Assembly: GCF_001939065.1 (NCBI RefSeq)
Contig: NZ_MPSZ01000005.1
Coordinates: 62,001 to 126,000, forward strand
DNA from: Exiguobacterium indicum HHS 31
Lineage (GTDB): Bacteria > Bacillota > Bacilli > Exiguobacteriales > Exiguobacteriaceae
Direction of reading: 5' to 3'
Length of the DNA stretch: 64,000 bases
Shown: in pieces, positions 1 to 8,888 of the stretch
How positions within the stretch are numbered: the first letter of the stretch is position 1
Layout: each line of letters begins with the position of its first letter
Made by a program: the position numbers and the translations under genes
The notes under the pieces: generated by a model
Told to the model about the DNA's origin: nothing
Databases searched by the model: none
The model's input: the letters and a program-made list of their open reading frames with translations, nothing else

Positions 1-147
1 TAAGGCCACTTTTTTATGGCTTAATGCGTTTTGGTAGACACTCGGCTGATGCTTGATGTCTTTCGCGAGTGCCAATAGCTCCGTCAGTGCTTCCGGCGTC
101 AGTTCCGCCATCGTCAAGAAATGCTTTAGTTGTTGCATCGTCTTCAT
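1..147 (-). CDS. argF: Ornithine carbamoyltransferase, N-terminal fragment
   Basis: Only the first 49 codons lie in the window; the gene continues past the left edge. The product would join carbamoyl phosphate and ornithine to make citrulline. The N-terminus contains KHFLTMAELTPEALTELLALA, typical of bacterial ArgF starts, followed by the SHKKVAL segment that precedes the carbamoyl-phosphate site. The ATG overlaps the carB stop (ATGA at 144-147), and an AAGGAGG ribosome binding site sits in the last codons of carB, so the two genes are translationally coupled. Position after carB is the same as in the Bacillus subtilis arginine operon. Confidence 0.9.
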   Translation of the reverse strand, partial: MKTMQQLKHFLTMAELTPEALTELLALAKDIKHQPSVYQNALSHKKVAL

Positions 148-3100
148 TTTACTTCCTCCTTGATCGGCTCTGTCCATGTATGAAGTGGCTTCACAGCATA
201 AGGGGACTTTTCTATCGCTTGTAGATGATAATGCGCTAATTCAGGTTCTGTCAGGACTTGTACCCCGGCAGCAAGCGCTGCTTCGCGACTCGCTTTTTCT
301 TCTATCACGTGCGAATAGAAAATCGCACATTGTGCCCAGTCAATCGTTTCATCTAATGCTACACTCGTTCCGAAAGCCTCTGTATCTGCTCCAGCAACGA
401 TGATGTCTCTCGTCGTCAAATGTCGTTTTGTCGTCTCGTCGAAAATGAAACGTTCCAGCGCCAGTCCATCTGTCGTCCATTGCAGCGTTTCACCTGTCGA
501 ACGCATGACGGGACCTGTTTTCGGATCGACGCCTTGTAGTTTCAACGTTGAAAAAACAGGGGTCTTGACGGCATGGAAATCCAGTTGTGTCTGTTCCGTT
601 GGTAGTGCGACCGCTTGACCGACCGCTGCTTGGACTGCCCACTGCAAGATCGGTTGACCGGTTACTTTAGCGACGATTGGTAACGTGCGGGAGGCACGTG
701 GATTGATTTCTAGCACGTAGACTTGATCGTCATGCAAGACGAATTGGATATTGTACGCTCCTTTATAATCCATTCGTTGCCCGATCATCTGTGCAAATCG
801 CTCGATTTCGCTCTGAACGGTAGCGCTGAGCGATACAGGTGGCAGAATCATCGTTGAATCTCCAGAGTGAACCCCTGCCCGTTCCAATTGCTCCATCAAA
901 ATCGGAACGTACGTCGTTGTGCCGTCCGTAATACAGTCGACTTCGATTTCCTTTCCTTGGAGGTAGGCATCCACGAGGACAGGGAATGCCAATTCAGACA
1001 CGATCGTCTCTAATTGCTCTTGATCGTGGATGATATGCATTCCTTTACCTCCGATGACATAGGAAGGACGAATCATAACCGGATAACCGATCGTTGTTGC
1101 AACTTCTGTCATTTGTTCATGCGTCGCCACTTCTTGTCCTGGAATACGATCGATACCGATATCATCTAAAAATTGATAGAACCGCTCACGGTCTTCCATT
1201 TGGTCAATGACATCTGCCGTCGTTCCGAGAAGATGATAACCGGCGTTCTCCAAACCAGACGCCAGCGCAATTCCCGTTTGTCCTCCGAACTGGACTAGGA
1301 CGTCTTGGCAATCCTCTGCTTCTAGCACATGCATGACGTCTTCAAGTGTCAACGGCTCGACATACAGGCGATCTGCGACTTCGAAGTCGGTCGAGACGGT
1401 CTCTGGGTTATTGTTAATCATGATCGTTTCATAACCGGATGCTTGCAATGCACGTACCGCGTGAACGGAGCAATAATCAAATTCGATTCCTTGACCGATT
1501 CGAATGGGTCCCGCACCGATGACAGCGACTTTCTTTTTCGTCGATGCTGTGACTTCCGTTTGACCACTCCAGTTTCCGTAGAAATAAGGAGTCGCACTCT
1601 TGAACTCTCCCGCACATGTATCAATCATGTGATAGACAGGGAGGATGCCTTTTTCTTTACGTAAGTGCTCAATCTCTACAGCACTAACGCCCGTCAGAAG
1701 CGCAATTTGTTCGTCCGTAAAGCCCATCATTTTGGTTTGCTTTAGAGAACTTTCATCCGTTAAATCGATTTTTTGTTGCTGATCGACAAGGCGTTGAAGT
1801 ACTTTGACGAATAAAGCTTGTACTTTCGTCTGTTCGACGAGTGATTCGACGGTCGTCTCCTTGCGATCCAGTAGCGCGAGCATCGCAAGCAAGCGACGAT
1901 CTGTCGGCGCCATCACTTCTTTCCACAGCTCATCCGATTCCGCTGTTTTCATCCATGTCGGATAAAGAGGCGATTGCTCGACTCCTGCACCGCGCCACGC
2001 CTTTTGTAACGCTTCTTCTAACGTCTTCCCCATCGCCATGCTCTCACCCGTCGCCTTCATTTGTGTTCCAAGCGTCCGGTTACTGCCAGTAAATAGATCG
2101 AACGGGAAACACGGCACTTTTGCCGTAATATAATCCATCGTCGGTTCAAAACTTGCCATCGTTTCTTTCGTGACAGGATTGATGCAATCGTCGAGTCGCT
2201 CACCGAGCGCAAGACGCGTCGCTAATTTTGCGATCGGATATCCCGTCGCCTTGGAAGCAAGTGCCGAAGAACGACTGACACGCGGATTGACTTCAATGAC
2301 GAAATAGCGTTCTTCTGTCGGATGGATCGCGAATTGAATGTTGCATCCACCGATGACCCCGAGGTGCGACACGATTTTACGCGCTTCCGTCCGCAATTGC
2401 TGATTCATTCGATCCGAAATCGATTGAATCGGTGCAAAGACGACCGAGTCTCCAGTATGGACACCGACAGGATCAATGTTTTCCATGTTGCAGACGATGA
2501 TTGTCGTATCTGCGCTGTCACGCATGACTTCGTATTCGACTTCTTTATAGCCAGCGATACTCACTTCAACCAAACACTGTGAAATCGGACTCGCTTGTAA
2601 GCCGTTCTGCGCTAACAGACGTGCCTCGTCCTTCGTCACCGCGATTCCGCCGCCCGTTCCCCCGAGTGTAAAGGCTGGTCGGATGACGAGTGGCACCCCG
2701 TGTACTGCCATGAATTCCTCAAGCTCCGCTAACGACTCGATCGTTTGACTTTCCGGAAGCGGTTGCGCGAGTTCGATCATCTTTTGCTTGAATCGTTCGC
2801 GATCTTCCCCATCTCGAATCGTCTCAAGCGAAGTCCCTAGAAGTTCGACTCCGTATTGTTCAAGTACACCTGCTTCTTCGAGTGACATCGCAAGATTGAG
2901 TGCCGTTTGTCCACCGACCGTCGCTAATAGATGGGATGGTCGATCTTGTTCGATGATGGCTGTTGCTTTTTCAAGGGTCATCGCCTCAATGTAGACATGA
3001 TCTGCCGTGCTCGGATCCGTCATGATAGTAGCCGGATTCGAATTCATTAAGATGACCTCGCATCCCGCTTCTCGAAGCGCCTGACAGGCTTGTGTGCCGG

Positions 3101-3176
3101 AATAATCAAATTCTGCTGCTTGCCCGATGACGATCGGACCCGAACCGATGACGAGTACTTTCTGTTTATCCCACAT
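144..3176 (-). CDS. carB: Carbamoyl-phosphate synthase large subunit, arginine-specific
   Basis: The 1010-residue protein makes carbamoyl phosphate from bicarbonate, ATP and the ammonia delivered by CarA. It shows the duplicated ATP-grasp layout: a first GSGPIVIGQAAEFDYSG at residues 11-27 and a second GAGPIRIGQGIEFDYCS near residue 555. Paired ATP-grasp motifs (LGGTGGGI; IGGKGMHI) and metal-binding EVNPRVSRSSA and EINPRASRT follow in each half. The length is close to arginine-specific CarB of Bacillus and shorter than pyrimidine-type PyrAB, because the C-terminal allosteric domain is reduced. Start ATG has AGGAGGTA upstream, and the gene overlaps the carA end by 11 bases. The operon setting supports arginine rather than pyrimidine supply. 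Confidence 0.97.
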   Translation of the reverse strand: MWDKQKVLVIGSGPIVIGQAAEFDYSGTQACQALREAGCEVILMNSNPATIMTDPSTADHVYIEAMTLEKATAIIEQDRPSHLLATVGGQTALNLAMSLEEAGVLEQYGVELLGTSLETIRDGEDRERFKQKMIELAQPLPESQTIESLAELEEFMAVHGVPLVIRPAFTLGGTGGGIAVTKDEARLLAQNGLQASPISQCLVEVSIAGYKEVEYEVMRDSADTTIIVCNMENIDPVGVHTGDSVVFAPIQSISDRMNQQLRTEARKIVSHLGVIGGCNIQFAIHPTEERYFVIEVNPRVSRSSALASKATGYPIAKLATRLALGERLDDCINPVTKETMASFEPTMDYITAKVPCFPFDLFTGSNRTLGTQMKATGESMAMGKTLEEALQKAWRGAGVEQSPLYPTWMKTAESDELWKEVMAPTDRRLLAMLALLDRKETTVESLVEQTKVQALFVKVLQRLVDQQQKIDLTDESSLKQTKMMGFTDEQIALLTGVSAVEIEHLRKEKGILPVYHMIDTCAGEFKSATPYFYGNWSGQTEVTASTKKKVAVIGAGPIRIGQGIEFDYCSVHAVRALQASGYETIMINNNPETVSTDFEVADRLYVEPLTLEDVMHVLEAEDCQDVLVQFGGQTGIALASGLENAGYHLLGTTADVIDQMEDRERFYQFLDDIGIDRIPGQEVATHEQMTEVATTIGYPVMIRPSYVIGGKGMHIIHDQEQLETIVSELAFPVLVDAYLQGKEIEVDCITDGTTTYVPILMEQLERAGVHSGDSTMILPPVSLSATVQSEIERFAQMIGQRMDYKGAYNIQFVLHDDQVYVLEINPRASRTLPIVAKVTGQPILQWAVQAAVGQAVALPTEQTQLDFHAVKTPVFSTLKLQGVDPKTGPVMRSTGETLQWTTDGLALERFIFDETTKRHLTTRDIIVAGADTEAFGTSVALDETIDWAQCAIFYSHVIEEKASREAALAAGVQVLTEPELAHYHLQAIEKSPYAVKPLHTWTEPIKEEVK

Positions 3177-4224
3177 ATGCTACCTCCTGATGTAATACGC
3201 TATTTACGAATTGATCGAAGACGACCATCGCCTCTGTTGGTCCTGGACTCGCTTCTGGGTGAAACTGGACTGTCATGATTGGCAGAGCCGGATGAATCAA
3301 TCCTTCAACGGACCCATCATTAATGTGTTCGTACGCAAGTTCCATCTCAGACGCTTCGATGCTTTTAACATCAACGGCATAGCCATGATTCTGAGATGTC
3401 ATGAACACTTGCCCGGATGCTAGATGACGTACGGGATGGTTCGCTCCTCGGTGTCCATGATGTTGTTTTAATAAGGTACAACCAAACGCATGAGCGAGAA
3501 CCTGATGTCCCATACAAATACCAAGTGTCGGATAGCTCGTCGCCAGTTCATGGATTCCTGAAAGGAACGGGTCTAGTTGCGTCGGATCACCAGGTCCGTT
3601 GGAAAACAGTAGACCATCTGGCGCCAGCGCTTGAATCCGTTCCGGTGTCGTATCATATGGCACGACCGTGACACGCATATGGCGTTCAAGCAAAGCATCA
3701 ATCATCGATTGTTTCACGCCGTAATCGATACAGACGATGTGCCCCTGTTCGACTTCCGGTACGTATTCGACGTTTGAAGTCGTCGATACAGAAGCGATGT
3801 ATGCTGTGTCGATTGACGCAGTGACGCTCATATCCACTTGCACCATGTCACCGAATTGGTCGCCCTCCGTTCGTAATAGATGCACAAGAGAACGCGTATC
3901 GACTCCCGACAAAATCGGCACATTCGCTTCGCTCAACCAGCTCGCGAGTGATGTTCCTTCCCCGTCCTCTGCTAATGTTTGAACGATGACACCAGCGACT
4001 TGAATCTGGCTGCTTTCTGACGCCTCCGCTTGAATACCGTATTGACCGATCAACGGGTATGTGAAGACAAGAATTTGCCCTTGATAAGATGGATCCGTCA
4101 AGACTTCCTGATATCCTGTCATTCCTGTAAAAAAGACGACTTCGCCTTTGACTGGAGCTGTTCCTTGCCACGAACCGGTAAACGTCGTTCCGTTCGCAAG
4201 CGTTAGTTTTCCGGATTGTTTCAT
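3166..4224 (-). CDS. carA: Carbamoyl-phosphate synthase small subunit, arginine-specific
   Basis: The 352-residue glutaminase subunit hydrolyses glutamine and channels ammonia to CarB. The N-terminal CPSase small-chain domain (TGMTGYQEVLTDPSY, about 34-47) is followed by a class I amidotransferase domain. Its nucleophile is Cys237 in GICMGHQ, and His322 and Glu324 lie in FHPEASPGP. The start at 4224 is chosen because AGGAGG lies eight bases upstream and the ATG overlaps the argD stop as ATGA; an in-frame start at 4245 would sit inside argD without a site. It is translationally coupled to argD and carB. Confidence 0.96.
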   Translation of the reverse strand: MKQSGKLTLANGTTFTGSWQGTAPVKGEVVFFTGMTGYQEVLTDPSYQGQILVFTYPLIGQYGIQAEASESSQIQVAGVIVQTLAEDGEGTSLASWLSEANVPILSGVDTRSLVHLLRTEGDQFGDMVQVDMSVTASIDTAYIASVSTTSNVEYVPEVEQGHIVCIDYGVKQSMIDALLERHMRVTVVPYDTTPERIQALAPDGLLFSNGPGDPTQLDPFLSGIHELATSYPTLGICMGHQVLAHAFGCTLLKQHHGHRGANHPVRHLASGQVFMTSQNHGYAVDVKSIEASEMELAYEHINDGSVEGLIHPALPIMTVQFHPEASPGPTEAMVVFDQFVNSVLHQEVAYVG

Positions 4225-5366
4225 ACGATGACCTCCTGTTGACAAACGAGTTGTATTTTTTCGATGGCGTGCATGAGTTCCTGTTCCGTCACGAACAACG
4301 ATGGCAATAAGCGAATGACATGAGGACCAGCCGAGACGACGAGAAGACCATTCTCACGTAAGGCGTCAATCAGCGGTGCAACAGGCATCGTACACTCGAT
4401 ACCAATCATCAAGCCACGTCCACGAATAGAACTCACGATCGACTTGGGTAATTTTTTTTCTAATTGCTGACGTAAATATTCGCCTTTTCCTTGAACGTCT
4501 GCCATGACAGTGTCACTTAACAAGAGGTCAAGTGTTGCTTCCGCAGCTGTCATCGCGAGTGGATTTCCACCAAAGGTCGAACCATGCGATCCAGGCGTGA
4601 ATACTTCCGCTGCCTCCTCCGTCGCGAGTAACGCACCGACCGCGAGGCCACTCCCAAGTCCTTTCGCAAGAGTGATGATATCCGGTACGAGTGGCGTCTG
4701 CTCAAATGCAAAACGAGAGCCCGTCCGACCGATGCCGGTCTGCACTTCATCGACGATGATTTTGACATCGTATTGCTGCGCCTTCTTCATCAACGCTTCA
4801 AGCCACGCATCGTCGGCGACGACGACTCCGCCCTCTCCTTGAATGATTTCGAGCCATACGGCAGCGGTTTGCTCCGTAATCGCTGATAGACTCTCCATCT
4901 CGTTAAACGGCAGATGTTTGAAGCCATTCACCATCTCCCCGTATCCCGCTTTGATTTTCTCCTGTCCTGTTGCACCCATCATCGCAAACGTTCGCCCGTG
5001 GAAGGACTGTTTAAACGTGACGACTTCCGTTTTCCCTGTCCATTTTCGAACGAGTTTATACGCCGCCTCGTTCGCTTCCGCACCACTGTTACAAAAGAAA
5101 GCATGACTGAGATGACTGTCTTCCGTCAGTCGCTCGGCGACCCGCTCTTGTGTCGCGATTTGAAACAGATTCGACGTATGCCAAATTTGATTCAACTGTT
5201 CCTCTAGCCGTTGCTGAATATAAGGATGACGGTGCCCTGTGTTGCATACAGCGATTCCCATGATGAAATCAAGATACGTCTTTCCTGTCGCATCTTCTAC
5301 GATCGACCCTTGTCCTTTGACCAATTCCACATCAGTACGTTGATAAGTGGGTAGTAGTGCACTCAT
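4221..5366 (-). CDS. argD: Acetylornithine aminotransferase
   Basis: A 381-residue class III PLP-dependent aminotransferase that converts N-acetylglutamate semialdehyde to N-acetylornithine. It begins TYQRTDVELVKGQGS as ArgD proteins do. It has the phosphate-binding NSGAEANE at 93-100, IVDEVQTGIGRTG at 204-216 with the PLP-contacting Asp, and the Schiff-base Lys235 in LAKGLGSG. The length is normal for the family. The ATG at 5366 has AAGGAGG upstream, and the gene overlaps the end of argB by 35 bases. Position between argB and carA fixes its role in the acetylated ornithine pathway. Confidence 0.96.
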   Translation of the reverse strand: MSALLPTYQRTDVELVKGQGSIVEDATGKTYLDFIMGIAVCNTGHRHPYIQQRLEEQLNQIWHTSNLFQIATQERVAERLTEDSHLSHAFFCNSGAEANEAAYKLVRKWTGKTEVVTFKQSFHGRTFAMMGATGQEKIKAGYGEMVNGFKHLPFNEMESLSAITEQTAAVWLEIIQGEGGVVVADDAWLEALMKKAQQYDVKIIVDEVQTGIGRTGSRFAFEQTPLVPDIITLAKGLGSGLAVGALLATEEAAEVFTPGSHGSTFGGNPLAMTAAEATLDLLLSDTVMADVQGKGEYLRQQLEKKLPKSIVSSIRGRGLMIGIECTMPVAPLIDALRENGLLVVSAGPHVIRLLPSLFVTEQELMHAIEKIQLVCQQEVIV

Positions 5367-6105
5367 GTAATTCCTCCTTGATTCGTGTCCCTGCAGCTAA
5401 CGCATTTTTCCCAGACCGAATGACGACCTCTGGAATACCATGCTGAGTGGCCTGCATCATCGCTTCGACCTTCGGAATCATTCCTCCGTAGATTTCTCCC
5501 GACGCTATCGCAGCTTCGATGGCTGCAGACGTGATTTCTAATTGATAGTCACCGTTTACTTTTACACCCTCGACATCCGTCAACAATTCAAATCGATCGA
5601 CAGACCAAGCCTTCGCGACAGCAATCGCACACGCATCCCCGTTACTGTTCAATACACCTTGCTCCCCTGTGACAAGGGATGTGACGACAGGCACATAGCC
5701 ATTCGTACTCAACACCGTGAATAATCGTGGATGAATGTGCGTGATCTGACCGACTGCCCCGAGTCCTTTGATTGTTTTACCATGAACACTTGCTCCGTCT
5801 AACCCGCTCATCCCGACGGCAGGAATCCCCGCTTGATTCAACTGCTGGACGATACCGGATTGAACTTCCCCTGCTAAGATTCGTCGCGCCCCGAGTAAGA
5901 CACCATCCGTCGTTACACGGACACCGTTTCGAAACACGGGTTTGATTCCCTCTTGTTCACAGTAACTCGATAGAAGAGGACCACCTCCATGGACGATCAA
6001 TAATTCGTTACCGGTTTCGACCCACGCTTTCCATTCCTCGAAATACCGCGCATCCAGTTGCTCCCACACACTACCACCTAGTTTGATGACTTTTCGTTTC
6101 GTCAT
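5332..6105 (-). CDS. argB: Acetylglutamate kinase
   Basis: A 257-residue amino-acid kinase that phosphorylates N-acetylglutamate. It shows KLGGSV at residues 8-13, HGGGP near 39-43, the substrate-binding RNGVRVT region, and a C-terminal GGMIPKVEAM motif typical of NAGK. The start ATG overlaps the argJ stop (ATGA, 6102-6105) and has only a weak ribosome binding site, so translation is probably coupled to argJ. It lacks the N-terminal helix extension linked to arginine feedback inhibition in some NAGKs; in cyclic-pathway organisms regulation can lie elsewhere. Its last codons overlap argD. Confidence 0.95.
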   Translation of the reverse strand: MTKRKVIKLGGSVWEQLDARYFEEWKAWVETGNELLIVHGGGPLLSSYCEQEGIKPVFRNGVRVTTDGVLLGARRILAGEVQSGIVQQLNQAGIPAVGMSGLDGASVHGKTIKGLGAVGQITHIHPRLFTVLSTNGYVPVVTSLVTGEQGVLNSNGDACAIAVAKAWSVDRFELLTDVEGVKVNGDYQLEITSAAIEAAIASGEIYGGMIPKVEAMMQATQHGIPEVVIRSGKNALAAGTRIKEELHECTTTHLSTY

Positions 6106-7319
6106 GTCCGGTAACTCGCATTGATTTTGACGTAATCGTACGTCAGGTCACAGCCGTAAGCGTGTCCTTGTCCTACTCCATCATGCAAATCGATATGAAT
6201 ATGGACATCCTGCTTTGCCAGTTCCTGCGATGCAACTGCTTCATCGAATAAGACAGGCATGCTCTGTTGCAACACCCACTGCGAACCAATTTTGATGTCA
6301 ACGTTTGATACATCGAGTGGCTCCTTAATACTTCCGACAGCAGCGATGATTCGTCCCCAGTTCGCATCTTCCCCAAAGATGGCTGTTTTGACGAGAGACG
6401 ATCCGACGACTTGTTTGGCGATCATTCGTGCTACTTCATCGGTTTGTGTTCCCGCTACCGTCACTTCGATCAACTTCGTCGCGCCTTCGCCGTCCCGCGC
6501 AATCTGTTTCGCTAAATCTTGGCAAACCGTTTCGATCGCCTGTTCGAATGCCAACGCTTCGTCCGTGCCTTCAACGATCGTTGCGCCCCCTGCAGCTCCG
6601 CTCGCTAAAATCATGACCATGTCATTTGTCGAACTGTCTCCATCTACGGTAATGCAGTTGAACGTCCGATGAATCGTCCGACGCAACACCGTCTGTAAGA
6701 CATCCGGTTCAATCGTTGCATCGGTCGTCAAGAAACCAAGCATCGTCGCCATGTTCGGATGAATCATCCCTGATCCTTTCGCCACGCCACATACTGAAAT
6801 TTGGACATCCCCTTGCATGTATTGTTGACCAGCTGTTTTCGTACCAGTATCGGTCGTCAGGATCGCATGAGCAAAATCATCCGCGGCATCCTTGTCATTT
6901 GTAGGCATCAGCTGTGGAATACCTGCCAGTAACGTATCAATGGCTAACGGTTGACCGATGATCCCTGTTGAAGCAATCGCGACTTGTTCTGGAGCAACAT
7001 TTAAACTTTTCGCCATCGCTTGTTGCGACATATACGCATGGGATAACCCTAGTTCCCCTGTACACGCATTCGCGTTCCCGCTGTTAACGAGGACGGCATG
7101 AATACGACCTTGTGACGCCTGAATTGCTTGTTTCGTCATGGTGATTGGTGCTGCTTGCACCTGATTCGTCGTATAGACAGCTGCAGCGCTTGCTCCTACT
7201 TCACACCAGATCAGACCTAAATCCTTCCGCTTTCGTTTCAGACCCACATGTATTCCCGATGCTTGAAATCCCTTCGGTGTCGTGATCGTCAATGGGGTCT
7301 TTACTTGTACTTGCCACAC
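6102..7319 (-). CDS. argJ: Bifunctional ornithine acetyltransferase / N-acetylglutamate synthase
   Basis: The 405-residue ArgJ transfers the acetyl group of N-acetylornithine to glutamate, recycling it (cyclic pathway). The self-cleavage site Ala191-Thr192 lies in the conserved HPNMATMLGF segment; the new N-terminal Thr is the catalytic nucleophile. Other family features are VNSGNANACTG (78-88), STGIIG (117-122) and GEDANWGRI. The start is GTG at 7319, with AGAGGAGG nine bases upstream. With argJ present, a separate argE or argA is not needed if this enzyme is bifunctional. Monofunctional activity cannot be excluded from sequence. Confidence 0.95.
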   Translation of the reverse strand: MWQVQVKTPLTITTPKGFQASGIHVGLKRKRKDLGLIWCEVGASAAAVYTTNQVQAAPITMTKQAIQASQGRIHAVLVNSGNANACTGELGLSHAYMSQQAMAKSLNVAPEQVAIASTGIIGQPLAIDTLLAGIPQLMPTNDKDAADDFAHAILTTDTGTKTAGQQYMQGDVQISVCGVAKGSGMIHPNMATMLGFLTTDATIEPDVLQTVLRRTIHRTFNCITVDGDSSTNDMVMILASGAAGGATIVEGTDEALAFEQAIETVCQDLAKQIARDGEGATKLIEVTVAGTQTDEVARMIAKQVVGSSLVKTAIFGEDANWGRIIAAVGSIKEPLDVSNVDIKIGSQWVLQQSMPVLFDEAVASQELAKQDVHIHIDLHDGVGQGHAYGCDLTYDYVKINASYRT

Positions 7320-7349
7320 AGGCGTTCCTCCTCTTTCTTTTTCTCTTGA

Positions 7350-8381
7350 TTAAATGTAGATCGGCTGTTGCGTTAAACCGGATGTCTCATCAAAACCAGC
7401 TAGAATGTTGGCATTTTGAACGGCTTGTCCGGCAGCTCCTTTTTGCATGTTATCGATGACTGAAACGATGGTCACTCGCCCTGTCCGATCATCCTTATAA
7501 ACGGTCAAATCACAGTGATTACTCCCGACGACGGATTTGATTTCCGGATCAGCCTGTTGGATTCGGACGAATGGTTCCGTTGCATACTGGTCCGTCAACC
7601 AAGATCGCCACTCCGTTTCCGATAAATCGATCAACGGCTGAACCGTCATAATCGCCATGATGCCTCGATTGATCGGTAGTAGTTGGGTCGAGAACGTAAT
7701 CGGATGCGATGATCCGGTCCATTCGAAAAGCGCCTGCTCAATTTCCGGGATGTGCTGATGCTGATTCACTTTATACAAGCGAACGTTTTCGCTTGAATGG
7801 ACATGATGCGTTTGTGCCGTCAACGTTTTCCCTGCTCCCGTCAGACCAGAAGAAGCTTGAATGATGATTTGAGATGGATCGATTTTTTTCTCTTTTAAGA
7901 ATGGTGTTAGTCCAAGCAAAACTGCTGTCGCGTAACAGCCTGGATTCGCAATCCATTTGCTCGCAGTAACAGCTTGACGATTCCATTCTGGTAATCCATA
8001 AGTTGCTCTTTGTTGTAACTGGGCATCAATAGGTTCCTTGTCATACCACGTTGCATATGCTTCAGCTGGAAGTCTCAAATCGCCACTTAAATCAATGACG
8101 TAACCGGACCAGTTTTGAAGTTGTTCTAAGTAATGCTTTGAAATCCCACTCGGTGTCGCTAAGAACACCATGTCCGTCTCGGTTTCCATCAAATGATCCA
8201 CCGAAAAGGAAGATAACGAGGAATATGTTTTTTTATTCATAAATGGGAATACGTCATGCATGGATTCCCCCGCCATCGAGTCACTCATCAAGCATATGAT
8301 CTCAAATGAAGGATGTGATTCTAGTAGGCGAATCAGTTCAATTCCGGTGTATCCTGTTGCTCCGATGATGGTACATTTCAT
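7350..8381 (-). CDS. argC: N-acetyl-gamma-glutamyl-phosphate reductase
   Basis: The first gene of the arginine operon encodes a 343-residue NADPH-dependent reductase that makes N-acetylglutamate semialdehyde. It has the nucleotide-binding GATGYTGIEL at 8-17, the catalytic Cys149 in NPGCYAT, and a conserved C-terminal SVIDNMQKGAAGQAVQNAN motif. The ATG at 8381 has GGGGAG upstream. Thirty bases separate it from argJ. It lies directly behind a sigma-A promoter with ARG-box-like operators, so arginine repression by an ArgR/AhrC regulator is expected. Confidence 0.97.
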   Translation of the reverse strand: MKCTIIGATGYTGIELIRLLESHPSFEIICLMSDSMAGESMHDVFPFMNKKTYSSLSSFSVDHLMETETDMVFLATPSGISKHYLEQLQNWSGYVIDLSGDLRLPAEAYATWYDKEPIDAQLQQRATYGLPEWNRQAVTASKWIANPGCYATAVLLGLTPFLKEKKIDPSQIIIQASSGLTGAGKTLTAQTHHVHSSENVRLYKVNQHQHIPEIEQALFEWTGSSHPITFSTQLLPINRGIMAIMTVQPLIDLSETEWRSWLTDQYATEPFVRIQQADPEIKSVVGSNHCDLTVYKDDRTGRVTIVSVIDNMQKGAAGQAVQNANILAGFDETSGLTQQPIYI

Positions 8382-8416
8382 ATCAGTACGCTCCCCTTCA
8401 AAGAATGTTATACCGA

Positions 8417-8445
8417 TTTAAACATATGTATATTTATACTGTCAA
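8417..8445 (-). promoter_or_regulatory. Promoter of the arginine operon
   Basis: On the minus strand TTGACA (8445-8440) is followed after exactly 17 bases by TTTAAA (8422-8417), about 36 bases before the argC start. It is the only good sigma-A match upstream of argC. Confidence 0.7.
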
Positions 8446-8460
8446 TTGAATTTTTATTAG
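8423..8460 (-). promoter_or_regulatory. ARG boxes (ArgR/AhrC operator)
   Basis: Read on the minus strand, 8460-8446 is CTAATAAAAATTCAA, a close match to the Bacillus ARG box (AATAAAAATTCAA core), and lies just upstream of the -35. A second, weaker palindromic box, GTATAAATATAC, lies inside the -35/-10 spacer. Two boxes over a promoter are the usual arrangement for arginine-dependent repression. The first is convincing; the second is an inference. Confidence 0.65.
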
Positions 8461-8469
8461 TTTTTACAC

Positions 8470-8524
8470 AAAAAAAGAAGCGTTGAAGCGATTGTCTTCT
8501 ATAAGACAGTCCCTTCAACGCTTC
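8470..8524 (-). terminator. Rho-independent terminator after the microprotein gene
   Basis: A 12-bp stem (GAAGCGTTGAAG / CTTCAACGCTTC, 8477-8488 with 8513-8524), with a further GTCTT/AAGAC inner pairing, is followed on the minus strand by a run of T. It separates the microprotein gene from the arg promoter. Confidence 0.85.
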
Positions 8525-8540
8525 TTTTACACGCATCTAC

Positions 8541-8636
8541 TTAACGCTTTTCCGCACGTTGCGCTACGAGATGATCAATCCCAAATACGCCTGCACCCAT
8601 GATCGCGACGACTACTACAAAAATCAATGTAAACAT
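8541..8636 (-). CDS. 31-residue membrane microprotein
   Basis: A very short ORF starting at ATG 8636 with an ideal AGGAGG site six to seven bases upstream and ending just before a strong terminator. The product begins MFTLIFVVVVAIMGAGVFG, one hydrophobic membrane segment (residues 2-19), followed by a charged tail ending AQRAEKR. The isolated ribosome binding site, codon structure and dedicated terminator argue that it is a real gene. I do not recognise a family. By layout it resembles single-pass regulatory microproteins, N-terminus probably outside and basic tail inside, but its function is unknown. Confidence 0.6.
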   Translation of the reverse strand: MFTLIFVVVVAIMGAGVFGIDHLVAQRAEKR

Positions 8637-8704
8637 ATGTATCCTCCTCATCGTTCACAAAAATGTCATTTGATACTTCTTATTGTGCAAGATTCGAACA
8701 AAAA

Positions 8705-8720
8705 AAGAAAGCGTTTACGA
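8705..8720. promoter_or_regulatory. Possible cre (CcpA) site
   Basis: AGAAAGCGTTTACG (8706-8719) matches the palindromic cre pattern TGAAAGCGNTTNCA at 12 of 14 positions. It lies between the divergent microprotein and antiporter genes. A single imperfect match is weak evidence. Confidence 0.3.
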
Positions 8721-8773
8721 CAAAAAATCGTCACATTTCTATTTTTTTATATTTTTTATCGACACTCTTATGG

Positions 8774-8802
8774 TTGACGTCCTCCATAATATTCGTTAGT
8801 AT
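8774..8802 (+). promoter_or_regulatory. Promoter of the NhaC-family antiporter gene
   Basis: TTGACG (8774-8779), a 17-base spacer and TAGTAT (8797-8802) form a good sigma-A promoter about 85 bases before the start codon. Confidence 0.6.
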
Positions 8803-8888
8803 TACGTTTGTTCAATGCTTTTGTGCATAAAAGCGTGTTAGCAACAGAGCGTTATCATACTCTCATATTCATATAAGGAGGTGGAAGC

